Positions 22,306 to 33,640 are shown, numbered from the stretch's first letter. The stretch is DNA of 60,000 nt from Polytrichum commune (GCA_950295325.1 OX485804.1:9922001-9982000), one strand, 5' to 3'. The notes: a model not told the origin generated them from the letters alone. Translations and numbers: made by a program.

Positions 22306-22881
22306 CTACTGACCGGTTGGGGGGCAGAGAGATCCGACAGGGCAGCTGTAGACAGTGATGGTCTTCTCGACTTGCACCTTGAGGCCACCAAATTGGGCAG
22401 TGTAGTCGGATTGCGCGGAGGTGGGGATGAAGGCGAAGGCGAAGCTGTCGACGGTGCTCTCCAGGCTGACCAGGGCCTGGCGGATGGGTTCGGTGAAAGG
22501 GATCATGGTCAACACTCCGTGCTTGCTGATGACGGTGGCCAGCAAGATCTGGTGCACCTGCACGAACGTCGTGAGCGCATCCACCACCAGCTTCGCATCC
22601 ACCACTGTGAGCTGCGTCCGAGACGGATCGTTCTGCAGCATGCTGGTGGCCTTGACGACGGCGTTCACAATGTTCTGGAACCCCGGGGCCACCCTGGGTC
22701 CCTGCGTCAGCGCACTCACATAATTGATCCCGCTCACCACCACATTCAGATCGCGCGACATCGTGGTCACCATGTCGAACACGCCCACAATTGCCACTCG
22801 GGTCGCGGCGTTGGCAGACTGGCTGCACAGTGCCAGCGACAGCACCAGCACGAACATAGCCCTTGATGACATTGTCGCCAT
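22306..22881 (-). CDS. Secreted HsbA-like protein, copy A
   Basis: 191 codons from the ATG at 22881 (MATMSSRAMFVLVLSLALCS, cleavage likely after QSANA). The mature part is helical: RDLNVVVSGINYVSAL, QNIVNAVVKATSML, KLVVDALTTFVQVHQILLA, SKHGVLTMIPFTEPIRQAL, SLESTVDSFAFAFI, and a C-terminal VGSLCP. The FV.VHQ.LL...I.KHG.L...PF..P....L..LE..VD.FAF pattern resembles fungal hydrophobic surface binding protein A (PF12296), small wall or surface proteins. This is recognition by eye, not a search. A 5'-UTR intron (22914-23113) and a TATA box (23204-23211) support a functional plant-type gene. It ends PPTGQ, whereas copy B is frameshifted at the same place. Convergent with the SH3b-like gene. Confidence 0.75.
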   Translation of the reverse strand: MATMSSRAMFVLVLSLALCSQSANAATRVAIVGVFDMVTTMSRDLNVVVSGINYVSALTQGPRVAPGFQNIVNAVVKATSMLQNDPSRTQLTVVDAKLVVDALTTFVQVHQILLATVISKHGVLTMIPFTEPIRQALVSLESTVDSFAFAFIPTSAQSDYTAQFGGLKVQVEKTITVYSCPVGSLCPPTGQ

Positions 22882-22913
22882 GTCGATGGACAGCAGCTCC
22901 TCTTCGATCAAAT

Positions 22914-23113
22914 CTGCAAGGAGGCCACACCAAGATGGAAGCAATTAATGAGCGTCAGTCATGTACTGCAGCAATCTAGCGCTGCAGGTATCCAGGCCAA
23001 GTTCTTCCACGGGATAGCAAGCAACCATCGGCTCCATCTACAGGAGCTGTTCATGCACAGGCAGGATAGTGAAGCACGACTAGGAATTACCCTCGGGTTT
23101 AAAGATAACGTAC
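22914..23113 (-). other. Predicted 5'-UTR intron of HsbA-like gene A
   Basis: On the minus strand: donor GAAGAG|GTACGTT and acceptor CCTTGCAG|ATTTG, 200 bp. The acceptor is 32 bases upstream of the ATG. Both sites are conserved in copy B, where the intron is 174 bp. Confidence 0.65.
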
Positions 23114-23203
23114 CTCTTCCCTCAGACGGAGAGTGTAGGATAGATCGCTCGTCGATGGATAGACCGGGTCGACTTAAGCTTATTGGTTGCTCAATCTCAG
23201 CGC

Positions 23204-23211
23204 ATTATATA
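23204..23211 (-). promoter_or_regulatory. TATA box of HsbA-like gene A
   Basis: The minus strand reads CGCAGTATATAATGCGC. It lies about 90 bases upstream of the predicted splice donor and is conserved, with the surrounding 50 bases, in copy B. Confidence 0.65.
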
Positions 23212-23395
23212 CTGCGCGAACTCGCAAACGGACACGGCCTGGCTAGAAACGCTTATCAGGTGGGTCTGCAGCTGGGCAAGGCACCGCATTGCAAATTTAG
23301 TGTCCTCCCCAAGCACCAGCAGTAGCCCCGCCTCCCCCGGCCTCTTTACACTGTGGGCATAGTGTGCTCGCCATTACATCCGCCATTGGAACCAC

Positions 23396-24298
23396 TTCAT
23401 AAATAGAATCTAACGCTTGCCTTTTATATATGCACTCGCTTTCTAGGGACCAAGCGTCTCGGTAAACCGGTATGTTGATGAGAAACACTTGGTCAGTGTA
23501 AGTAGATGTCAAGAAGTCCAGCCATCAGGAGCAGTGAGCACGCTCGATCACGTTGCACTCTGAGAGAGTTGTCTCTTCGGAATCAGGATCGAGGCACGGA
23601 TATTAAAAGATCAGCGTCAGATGATTACCGACCTCCGGGAGGAGATGTCCGTGACGAAGGTGCAAAGCATGCGGGGCGCCCGTAGGCGTCCACTTTAGCA
23701 TGACGAAGTAACGGTTGACACTAAACCTCGCCCTACGACTTTTCAGGGGGAGGTGAATAGGGCTGGGCCCGGGCAGCCCCACAAAATAAATCTCAAATTT
23801 TTATATCCTGACCGAAAATTACTGTCCGCTCTGTCCGATTTCAAAAAATAAAATTGTCCTTACATTTTTTAAGGTCACTTGTTCATATAACTCATATGGA
23901 GTGCATTTCATCTTCAAGGTTCAGAATTCAATGTATATGTTCATTTTCCTTGAGTAAATAAAAAATTGATTGGGATTTCAATTTCGAAGTGAAACCAACA
24001 ATAAAGCATCTAATTAACTTGGAAGCTAAAAATTATGTTACAAAACCCTTATTTACATTGAGGGTATAATTTTTGTGACTTATCATTGAAAGGGTCTTTG
24101 TTATTCTAAAACGGAATTAAAATTCATGTTTTATTTTGAGCATGTTTATTTTATAATATTTTAATTGATACCTTCTACTTTCACAAAGTATTCATACACA
24201 TTCAAACTAATTAAGTGTGATTAAATGGTATTAAGTGTAAAGTTGCTGCGGCCTTGGCTTGAAAGTTCGTAGGGGAGGTTGAGTGTCCGCCTGAAGGA
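23396..24298. other. Intergenic DNA, no gene recognised
   Basis: Moderately GC-rich to 23760, then very AT-rich. It is outside the duplicated block. No open frame or terminal repeat is recognised. Confidence 0.5.
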
Positions 24299-24490
24299 AT
24301 AGTGTTCGGGGAGACTTTTGGGCAGAATTGGTGGAGATCCTCACAAGCTGAACCGGTTACACGTTGACGTGTTCCAACTTGGCTTTTTGGATTTGAGGTG
24401 TGTTCTCTAAATTCCTTTAGAATAATGGGCGATTCTCCGGAAGTCTTGAACTTCAACTGGTTACTTTTCAAACTCAATTGGTCAATTGTT
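24299..24490. repeat. Degenerate copy of the AACCGGTT hAT-MITE family
   Basis: Begins GTGTTCGGGGAGA and contains GGGCAGAATTGG, GAGATCCTC, TGAACCGGTTACACGTTGAC and GTGTTCTCTAAATTCC in the same order as 3200-3425. The right terminus is not recognisable. Confidence 0.6.
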
Positions 24491-24529
24491 TGTTTTACTT
24501 CGTTCTTTATTGGTCATATTTACATCTTG

Positions 24530-24790
24530 CACTTTGTGTTGCATTAGCAAATCTATGATGAAACACCAATTGACTTTGGTTTTCCCTTGATTTAGTTATG
24601 GAACTCATTGGAAATACGAATATAGAGGTCCCTTCAATTGTGTTGACTATTGAGTATACTAGAGTAGTGAATATAATTTGAAGTTGAAATCCAATGCTTT
24701 TTAGACGTGTGCTCTTAAGGTGTATGTTCTTGGATTCACACTTAACCACACACCATTCAAATATAGGTGTTCGTTTTAAAAACAATTGAA
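24530..24790. repeat. Dispersed repeat with GTTGACTATTGAG core, copy 2
   Basis: Aligns loosely with 7920-8190 and 54750-54920. Shared order: AGGTCCC, GTTGACTATTGAG, a T-rich stretch, a TTCTTGGA element, ACCA and CACTCAAATATAGG-like sequence. No ends or coding potential identified. Confidence 0.5.
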
Positions 24791-24923
24791 TAGCACCCAC
24801 ATACCTCTAAACACATTTCAACATATTAAAAAGATATTCAATGCACATGATTTTGAAACGGAATTGTGTCCAAATCATATATCGTAGTCAGGGTTGTCTA
24901 TTGTGTCGTGACGGAGGGTAATC

Positions 24924-24959
24924 CCGGCATAATGTCGTGCCGTCACGACATTATGCCGG
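24924..24959. repeat. Left subterminal hairpin of the hAT element
   Basis: Perfect 16-bp arms (CCGGCATAATGTCGTG and its complement) around a 4-base loop. The flank also contains GTCGTGACGG (24905-24914) and its inverse (24940-24949). hAT transposases bind clustered subterminal repeats; this is the likely role. Confidence 0.7.
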
Positions 24960-25102
24960 ATGATGTCTTTATCCTGACGGACTTGAATTTTACCAATTTT
25001 TTTGTGTAATTACATTAACCCAATTCGGACACGTAGGATTTACAATGTCCACGTGTGATGACATGTCAGCAAAGTAAAGGTAAAGTGGAGAAAAATTTAC
25101 TA

Positions 25103-25250
25103 GAGCCCGTCCGCCCCCCCGTCCACCCCCGTTCCCAACCCCCGTTCGCCCACGTTCCCCCCCGTCCGCTCCCGTTCCCCGCCCCGTCCCCAACCCGTCC
25201 GCTTCCCCGTCCGCCCCCTCCGTCCGCTCCCCCCCCCCCCCCCTTTCGTC
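25103..25250 (+). repeat. C-rich minisatellite 1, upstream of the transposase gene
   Basis: Irregular repeats of CCGTCCGC, CCGTTCCC and similar 7-12-base units; the plus strand is almost free of G runs. It sits just upstream of the TATA box at 25262 and 215 bp from the left terminus. The complementary strand could form G-quadruplexes. Related blocks are at 34125-34670, 38405-38690 and 41765-42045. Confidence 0.8.
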
Positions 25251-25261
25251 CGATTCGAATA

Positions 25262-25268
25262 CTATAAA
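25262..25268 (+). promoter_or_regulatory. TATA box of the hAT transposase gene
   Basis: CTATAAATT directly after C-rich block 1. The ATG follows 238 bases later, behind a probable intron acceptor (TGTATTTGCAG at 25484). Confidence 0.6.
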
Positions 25269-27800
25269 TTGAGGGTTCAAGGTGCCATTTTTGCCTCCAC
25301 TGACATAGTGTGTCTCAAGTCTTTTGATTCTCCTTTGAGGAGTGAGGATTGAATGTGTGAGACCCGAATGCAGAGGATACTTTGTCCAATCTAGTGACTG
25401 TGAATTAGGGTTGCCCTTGTGGCACTCTTGAACAGGACCTAGTATGCGATCAAAGTTACTTGCTCTAACTTGTTTGTATTTGCAGGTTTTGTTGAAGTCA
25501 TGCCACGCCGAAATGATGCATGGGATCATTGGTATGAGGATAAGGGGATGGTTTCCGGTAAATCACAAAGGCAGGTTAAATGTAGGTTTTGCCCGTTCGT
25601 CATATCTTACCGAGGAAATAGAATGTTGGCCCACCTTGGTTATAGATCTCCTGTAGGGGGTGCTTGTGATGTTTCCACATGTAGGATGGTTCCCCCGCAT
25701 ATTAGGGTCTTGTTTGAACATTGTGGAGGCATTGTGCCCTTACATGTAGGCATTGTAAATGAGGACTCTCCGGTGCCAGATATTGTACCTCTGGAGCCTA
25801 TTATAGCGGACTCCGTAATTAGTGAAACAGAGCCTTTGCTTATGTCCCAATCCACTCAACATTCTGATGTTGTGATATATGGCACACCTCCTCGTGAACT
25901 ACGTCAACTCAACATAACGGAGGGGTTCAATGTGTCAACAAAACAACTCCTTGATAGAGCATGGGCAACGGCTTTTTATGAAGCTAACATTCCTTTTAAC
26001 ATTGTGAGACATCCTGCATTTGTTCATGCTGTGCGTGAAACTGCCCGTCATCGAATGCCAGCCTACACACCACCATCGTACAATGCCATCCGTACGAAGT
26101 TGTTAACTGATAAAAAAGTTGACCTAAATAGGCAAGTGAAGGAGAAGCTGGGGAATTCCGTTGACAAATATGGCATTACAATATATTGCGATGGATGGGA
26201 CAACGTGCAAAACCAACCTCTCCTAAATGTTCTTCAATGTGGCACAAAGGGAGACGTTTTCTTGGGTACCATTGACACCACGGGAAATCACAAGGATCAT
26301 GTCTACGTTGTTGCTCAAATTCAACCATTTGTGGAAAAGGTTGGTCGACATAATGTGGTCCAAGTTTGCACCGACAATGCCCCAGTTATGGCCTCCGCTG
26401 CTCGCGACTTGATTCGAGCAAATCCCGATCTATATTTTCAAGGATGCGCTGCACATTGCCTAGATCTCCTCTTAGAAGATTGGGGGAAGGAGGAATGGGT
26501 GAAAAAGTTGGTAAAAAAAGCGCGCCATATTTGTGTATTTGTTAAAAACCATCATGCTTCTCAAGCTATATTCTGGGGGTTGTCACCAAATCTCTCACTC
26601 CGCCTACCTGTAGAGACCCGTTTTGCAACGAACTTCATCATGATAGAACGTCTTTTCCAAGTACGCAATGCTTTGGAAAGAATGGTGGTTGATGAGGATT
26701 GGCCTACTCTAATGCGTGATATGAGGAGGAGATCTCGCACCTCTTACATGAAGGGCTCTGTTGTGCGAAGCTTTATACGTTCTGATGGATTCTAGAACAC
26801 GTGCGAAAATTTCTTGTATATGGTGATCCCGGTTGTTAAAGCTCTTCGTGTATTTGATGGCAAGGCGCCTGCAATGGGAATGGCTTGGAGGGTCATGCAT
26901 GATTTACAAACCCATATTCATGGATTCAGTAAACCTCCATTTCGCTTAAGCCCTGAGCTTGCTGCAAATGCTATGCTAACGTTTCAAAATAGATGGAGGT
27001 TGATGTTGAATGATCTATATTGGACTGGAGCGATGTTAAATCCGCTTCTACGTGGTTGGGCCCCACTCTATGAGGATGATAATTCGAGGACAATCCTAAA
27101 TCGAGTTCTTCGCATGCTTGCTCAAGATGAGGACACTTATGTCCAAATCCTCCACCAATACCAAGATTTCCTTGAAAATCGAGGGCCTTTTGCTGATTCT
27201 ACTGACCCGAGCGTGCATGCCGCACTTCTCCATGAATGGTGGGATGCAATGGGAGATGGAGCTAAAGCCCTCCAAACAATAGCAAGACGTATCTTTGCAC
27301 AAGTATGTTCCGCATCCGCATGTGAACGCAATTGGAGCATGTACTCATATGTTCACAATAAGAGTCGCAATCGCTTGAAGCATAGTCGTGCTGAGGACCT
27401 CGTCTACATATATACCAATAGTAGGCTCATTCGACATCGGAGGGGCCCAAGACCTGCGCAATGGTACGAATTGAATGAGGTCCATTCTGACGATGACCTT
27501 GACGAAGAAGATGACAACGAAGATGACGTGGATCCAAATGATAGGGCCGGAAATGATGATGACAACAATGTTGATGACATCGACTTTGATTTGGATGACC
27601 TCGATTCTGAGAATCATGATTCAGAAGATGAGAATGGCAATGGTGGTGATGGAAACCTTGGGGTGTTTGATTTTGATGAACCGGATGTCCCCCAACATAA
27701 CGACGGAATGCATGACGATCATGAGGGGTCTATTCGAGGACCGCCTTTTGAAACTCTCCACACTGGACAAGGGTTTCGCCCTGACCATAATGTTGCTATG

Positions 27801-28775
27801 TGTCGCGCACCTCTCCATGAGGAGTGCCTGAAACACCATGGGCACAAGGGGGACCCCGGAGTGACACCCGGGACTTATGGTGCCGTTGGTGAGAGGGCCC
27901 AAGTGATCCTAGTGTGGGTGAGGGCCCCGGGCGTTGGGAACGCCTCCCACCCACGGAGACTAGGATGCACAAGGGTAAGGCCATAAGCTATGCGTAGCTC
28001 ATGGCGTGGTGATTCTAGAATGCTCAAGATCACCTCAATCGGAGGTGTGAGCTAGGAGTTATGGCCATTTGAGTGGGGTGCTGTCCCGGGACAGCGCCCT
28101 GGTACAGCAGTGCCTGGGAGTGATTCCCGGGACTGCCAAGGTTCAAACAGGCATAACTTCCTCAAGACTTGCCGGAATGGGGCAAGCGAGGAGTCCATCG
28201 GCATCTACGTGAAGCGTAGATGAAGATGGAGTGGTTGGTTGTTATGATCAGACATCATACAAGGAAGTTATGATGGTCTGAAGCTGCTGGGGGGTTCTAG
28301 GCCCAGCAGCTAAAGGAAAATGTCCACTTGGCCCCAACTCTTGGTAGAGAGACAAGAGGTTGGTTGGCGGTGGGGTAGGGGCCCCGTGTAGAGTCCTAGA
28401 GGCTTATATGGGTGAGGTGGTGTGGCCTCACCCACCCGAGGCCGAACGGCACGGCCTCCATGGGCTTTGGCCCATTGTGAGGCCATAGTTGCCTAGTATG
28501 GTTCGGGTTGTTGTAGTGTTGCTCCGGCAACACGATGATCAACATAGGATTGGACTTCCATGGATGGAAGTCGACATCAAAGAAATGGGTTACCGATTAA
28601 GGGGTGAGTCCCGAAAGCAAAGTAGGAGGGTTGGTTCCCCTTCTATGAACTATATGGTCCGGGGTAAGAGGAGCTAACCATTAGCATGGCGGTATGCGAA
28701 GGGTTAGCGCTCGTAACCTTTGCTAGAAAGGAAAATTGGCAAGATTGTCAAGGGGGGCTAGCAAGGGTTGCGACA
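27801..28775. mobile_element. Solo LTR 1 (975 bp) inside the transposase gene
   Basis: Starts TGTCGCGCAC and ends GGTTGCGACA (TG...CA with inverted TGTCGC/GCGACA ends). It is flanked by CTATG on both sides (27796-27800 and 28776-28780). A complete element was presumably reduced to one LTR by recombination. The superfamily cannot be told from the LTR alone. Confidence 0.9.
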
Positions 28776-29023
28776 CTATGGGGGCAAGTGAGAATGTAGG
28801 AATTGAAGTAGATTCCTTGCAACCTCGGAGCGATTCTCTTTCTTTTGGTGAAGGTGACAATGTACTACCCGCAAATGAGCCAACGCACGTTCAACAGGAT
28901 CCACTTCCAGCCCGAGTACATTCTGAATCCATGGACGCCTCTCTCATATCCAACCATCGTATAGAAGATCAAACGCCCAATGTTCCTGAAATACCTACAA
29001 CTCCATTCCGTGCTCTTCAAAGA

Positions 29024-29996
29024 TGTCGCGCACCTCTCCATGAGGAGTGCCCGAAACACCATGGGCACAAGGGGGACCCCGGAGTGACACCCGGGACTTG
29101 TGGCGCCGTTGGTGAGAGGGCCCAAGTGATCCTAGTGTGGGTGAGGGCCCCGGGCGTTGGGAACGCCTCCCACCCACGAAGATTCGGAGGCACAAGGGTA
29201 AGGCCATAAGCTATGCGTAGCTCATGGCGTGGTGATTCTAGAAAGCTCAAGAACACCTCAATCGGAGGTGTGAGCTAGGAGTTATGGCCATTTGAATGGG
29301 GCGCTGTCCCAGGACAGCGCCCTGGTACAACAGTGCCTGGGAGTGATTCCCGGGACTGCCAAGGTTCAAACAGGCATAACTTCCTCAAGACTTGCCGGAA
29401 TGGGGCAAGTGAGGAATCCATCGGCATCTACGTGAAGCCTAGATGAAGATGGAGTGGTTGGTTGTTATGATCAGACATCATACAAGGAAGTTATGATGGT
29501 CTGAAGCTGCTGGGGGGGTTCTAGGCCCAGCAGCTAAAGGAAAATGTCCACTTGGCCCCAACTCTTGGTAGAGAGACAAGAGGTTGGTTGACGGTGGGGT
29601 AGGGGCCCCGTGTAAAGTCCTAGAGGCTTATATGGGTGAGGTGGTGTGGCCTCACCCACCCGAGGCCGAACGGCACGGCCTCCATGGGCATTGGCCCAAT
29701 GTGAGGCCATAGTTGCCTAGTATGGTTCGGGTTGTTGTAGTGTTGCTCCGCCAACGCGATGATCAACATGGGATTGGGCTTCCATGGATGGAAGTCCACA
29801 TCTAGGAATGGGTTACCGGTTAAGGGGTGAGTCTCGAAAGCAAAGTAAGAGGGTTGGTTCCCCATTATGAACTATAAGGTCCGGGGTAGGAGGAGCTAAC
29901 CATTAGCATGGCGGTATGCGAAGGGTTAGCGCTCGTAACCTTTGCTAGAAACGAAAATTGGCAAGATGGTCAAGGGGGCTAGCAAGGGTTGCGACA
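29024..29996. mobile_element. Solo LTR 2 (973 bp), same family, independent insertion
   Basis: Same ends as solo LTR 1 and roughly 95% or more identical by eye, same orientation, but flanked by a different duplication, AAAGA (29019-29023 and 29997-30001). The two are therefore separate insertions and not the two LTRs of one element. Confidence 0.9.
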
Positions 29997-30655
29997 AAAG
30001 AACTGCATCCACCTCTACGGTGCAAGTGCATGCACAAGGTCAACGTCGTCCTCTCACTCGAAGTATTGCCAATACTTCTAGATTGGGTGTTTCACATGCA
30101 ACTGCGGTGGGTGCTATTTTGGTTGCTATACACAATGTTTCAAGAAATGTTACTACAGAGGCGCCACGTCGTCAATCTGTTTGTCGACATGTTGTTGAGA
30201 ACATACCAATTGCAATTCCATCCGCATCAGTTTCACTTCCACACAGTCAATCCAATGGAACAGGTGGCCTTGGAGTTGGAGGCGGAAGTACAACGGGGGA
30301 TGTTTTTATAGATGGAAGTAAAGATGAAGTGCACTCAAGTCGTGGTACGGGTGGAGGGCGTCAGAGAACTACGAGAGGTGTCAAACGTACTAGGAAGAGG
30401 TATCAGGGAAGATCGCTTCCGTTTACTGCTGAAGACTACAATGAAGATGAGGGTAGACCACATCTAGATGAAAATGGCATACAGGATGCAGAGGGCTCCC
30501 GGCCGACCAAGAAGATAATTTTCTCACAACGTGACCGAAAGTTGCATCTTCGGAGCGCGACTCCCCAAACAGATGATGATTGCAGCACAGACGAGTCTAA
30601 AGAGGACCCAAGATGTGTCGAAGCAAATGATCCCACAGTACGGATTCGAACGTAA

Positions 30656-31354
30656 TGGTTTTGCACAAATGCGGTATTTTGGTGCTCCCACGTACTCCCA
30701 TAATTTATTACTTACGTTAAAATTGATACAAGTTACACCCTTAGGGCCTTCGGTTTATATTTAGACCACAAAGCGAACGTTATCTTCGAAGTTGTATCAT
30801 TTTATTATAGTAATAAAATTATTTATTGCATGTTTTTAAAAAAATTTAAAATACAATATGGTTGTCAACTTGGCATTGCAATTAATCTCCAACAACATGT
30901 TATGCCTTTATTAATTACTATTTTGTATTATTCTTACTGTGAATGGAGTTTTATGTTTATTTATTGAGCTTCTTAAAGAAAATACTTTTATAAATATTGC
31001 AATCCCCTATTGCTCGATTGTACATGCTTCGTTGGTGACATCCTCTTTTTGAGGACTTTTCTATCCGTTTTATATAATTATATTTTTATGTGGTATTCAA
31101 TATTGACTATGTAGTTAATAGTACTTTTGGTTAGACTATCATATGAATTACTAATATTCAAGTAAGTTTTTTAAAAGTTTCGAATAACATTAAAACATGT
31201 GGCATCCATATGCTATCTTTTACACGATCTTAGAAATGATAACTTGTCGGTAAATCCTCTTTATATTACATATTCTTTGAACATGAAATATGTTCATTGT
31301 GTCCAAAGTCTTCCTCCGTTCCTATACAACTTTTTAAACATGGTACAAAAATGC
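30656..31354. other. AT-rich spacer between transposase and RING-like gene
   Basis: Very AT-rich, no open frame. The two flanking genes converge here, so their 3' ends and polyadenylation signals should lie in this stretch (AATAAA-like AATAAAATT near 30811). Confidence 0.5.
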
Positions 31355-33640
31355 CTAATCCGAATCTGAATCGAGGTCTATTCTAGCTGAAGTAGATCCT
31401 CGTCGTACTCGTGATGATTCCCCCGCTTCCATGTTTCGCGTTGTTCCACGGGTGAGGTATAGACGACTACCAGGAGACAATGGAACGGCATTACGTGGTC
31501 TAGGCCCACCATTTAGCCATCTCAATACCGCATCATCCGCAACTCTATGCAAGAGTGCATCAATTGCAAGCAACTGCAGCCTGTTCTTGTGCTACCCCAC
31601 CTCTAACTGCAATTCAAATTTCGGATCCCGTTCCGTAGGCATGTCATCTGCATCTTCTTCCAAATCATGCTCCGATACTGATTCGAGACATGCTGCATTG
31701 TACCAAGGATGATGAATGCCTCTCTTTAATTGTCTGTTGGTTGTATCCCAATGTCATTCAAGAGTTTGGTACAAAAATCTTTTCAAGCATGATCGGGGGC
31801 TTGTTGGGATACAACTCGTCTACAACATACAAAATTTGACGTGCATTCCGTGTCCAGTCGCCATCTCTGTTTTCGTGTCATAGCTCAATCTTGGCACAAT
31901 TGTATAACCAACTCCACTCAACATTCTCCCCATCAAACTCTTGAAGATCGAAGGGAAAGTCTCATGGCTTTAATACCCAGTCGTTAGGCATGTAATCCCG
32001 AAGGCCAAATTGGAGGTACAAACGAGGGTGGAAGGGTGATCTGCAATGAGGACATTGGCGTTTCTTGATCATATTCCCTATTAGACATTATGGATAGAAT
32101 TGGGCCCCATATGATCCAACTTGATAGCATCCCTCTAGGCCAAGTGGACATTGGCAAATCGCACACGCGGTTCCGTCGAAGACCATTGTATGTGGATTTG
32201 GCCATAACAACTTACCCCTCATGCGGAATGGATATTCATGCACTTGGGTCACATTCCAATGGTAATCTGGGTCAGTCACTTGACGCCAATTGATGCTCCT
32301 GTTTGGCAATGTCCACTCATTAGTTATATCCCACCTACTAGGGTACATATGCTCATCTTCTGGCCATGACGTGAGCATCATATTCGCACTTTCTGATTGA
32401 GGTTCCATTCTTTCTAGATGCTCTCAAACTCAGCTTCAAATTGACGAGCCTTAGCCATAGCAAGCAATGTGCTTGTCCTCATATTCTTGCGCTCCACAAT
32501 CGCATCCAACAGGAATTTCTTTAACCTTGCATTCTATTCCTCCAGTCCATTGACCACTTGAAGTTATTGTTGCATGTCCACCACCTCCACTTCATTGACC
32601 ACTTGAAGTTGTTGTTGCATGTCCACCACCTCTTTTTGCAAAGCCTCTATCTTTCCTCGCATTACTTCATTCCTCATACATACTTCCAGAGCTTGTGACT
32701 TTGCAATCTTGGCCTCCTGTACAGCTGTGTCCCTCTCTGCTGCCAAAGACTGAAGGTTAATTGGTGTACTACTTGAACTGCCAGCCTCCCCCATCGTAAG
32801 TGTTGCAACTTTATTTTCCAACTTGAAAATCCTTGCTTTATACTCACGAATTTCCGCGGCATGTTGCTTACGCAACTCCTCCATTCTGCTCTCCATCGGG
32901 TCCGCTCTAAATTCACCAAAGTTTACCTCGTCTAGGACCTCGTTAACCACGTCGTTGATTAGGTTGTTGACCTCGACATTTGCCTCCATGCCCTCATCCA
33001 TATGCTCAAACGCCTCTTCGATGGCCATCTCCACGTCATTGGCTGGTCGTTTACGATTACGTGGTTTTTTTGGTTCCCGACCCTCTGGAATTGGGGCCCC
33101 AGGCTCATCCACTAGTCTAGGATTCCTCCTGAACTACTCCGAAACGGGAGTGTATGGAATATCTGGAACTGTGCATTTAGTGAATGCAATTCCAATACCC
33201 CCAAATTTCTGAGCATGCAGAGCAGCCAAACTTGACCAATCCACCCTAATTCGCAACACGTGCTCCGCATACATCATTCACGCCACCGACTTTGGAATTG
33301 TACTCTTGGGCCATCTATCCAAATTATTGGAGATACTTCTAAGTATCGTTAGGAATCTCCATTTTGCCTCCACGTCATCAAACTGCATATAACTCGTACT
33401 AATGGCCTTGCAATGTCGCTCATGACAAGGTCTTGGCCACAACCGATCAAAGTGAGGAAAACCCACGTACTGCATTGCAGTCTTCTCTGACCACGGTTGT
33501 GGTACATTCTCCCAACCTGCCCTGGCTCTTTGGGTGTTGTCATCATAAACATCCTACTCCAACCCAGCGGCCTTGCGTACATGTGATCTGTGACAACCTG
33601 ATCTTCCACTTGCCATATCTCCAGATCCTCCACTTGCCAT
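31355..33640 (-). pseudogene. Coiled-coil / RING-like zinc-finger gene carried by the hAT element
   Basis: From ATG 33640 one minus-strand frame runs to about 32420. It includes SEKTAMQYVGFPHFDRLW, FDDVEAKWRFLTILRSI, HVLRIRVDWSSLAALHAQ, a basic KKPRNRKRPANDVEMAI, and a long coiled coil (KQHAAEIREYKARIFKLENK; a VVDMQQQLQVVN unit is tandemly repeated). It is broken by stops (TAG near 33560, TGA at 33280, TAG near 33133, several below 32566). After a frameshift near 32405 it continues with FDGTACAICQCPLGLEGC and, past a TAA, CLIGNMIKKRQCPHCRSPF: paired CxxC groups like a RING or related finger. It ends IDLDSDSD at 31355. Possibly a ubiquitin ligase or DNA-binding accessory protein; I do not recognise a named family. 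A TATA box (34106-34113) and C-rich block 2 lie upstream. Confidence 0.6.

Larger units (their letters stand above)
14757..23395. repeat. Segmental duplication copy A, blocks 2 and 3 (split by a copia element)
   Basis: 14757-14960 aligns with 50720-50915. 15065-16082 plus 21460-23395 aligns with 51275-53871, same orientation and well over 90% identical by eye. Both copies hold the convergent pair of small secreted-protein genes. Differences are large insertions or deletions: the copia element (A only), loss of the SH3b coding region (B only) and MITEs (B only). The right edge of homology is CCATTGGAA at about 23385. Confidence 0.9.
25500..30655 (+). pseudogene. hAT transposase with long acidic C-terminal extension; interrupted
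   Basis: Start at ATG 25500 (MPRRNDAWDHWYEDKG). An N-terminal BED-like finger (VKCRFCPF, about residues 27-45) leads to the DUF659/RNase H-like core with D in ITIYCDGWDN (about residue 230), D in QVCTDNAPVMASAA (about 291) and GCAAHCLDLL. The hATC dimerisation region holds the catalytic E in ASACERNWSMYSYVHNK (about 605-620). A strongly acidic Asp-rich stretch follows (about 665-745), then about 300 residues of unknown, Ser/Thr- and basic-rich sequence ending PTVRIRT. The amber codon at 26793-26795 sits where hAT proteins usually have Trp, fitting TGG to TAG. Two solo LTRs (27801-28775, 29024-29996) split the frame; coding pieces 25500-27800, 28781-29023 and 30002-30655 join in phase (about 1065 codons). 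It would cut and paste the element in the nucleus if intact. Confidence 0.88.

Noticed and set aside
25103-25250. C-rich block as CpG island or rDNA spacer
   Set aside because: It is a simple GTCCGC/GTTCCC repeat recurring only inside the hAT element; no rRNA sequence nearby.
27790-27986. C-terminus of the transposase ending in RAPLHEECLKHHGHKGDPG
   Set aside because: That stretch is read-through into the solo LTR; the same residues appear at the second LTR.
27801-29996. The two ~975-bp repeats as LTRs of one short element
   Set aside because: Their flanking 5-bp duplications differ (CTATG and AAAGA) and each is matched on its own two sides; the sequence between them is transposase coding sequence.
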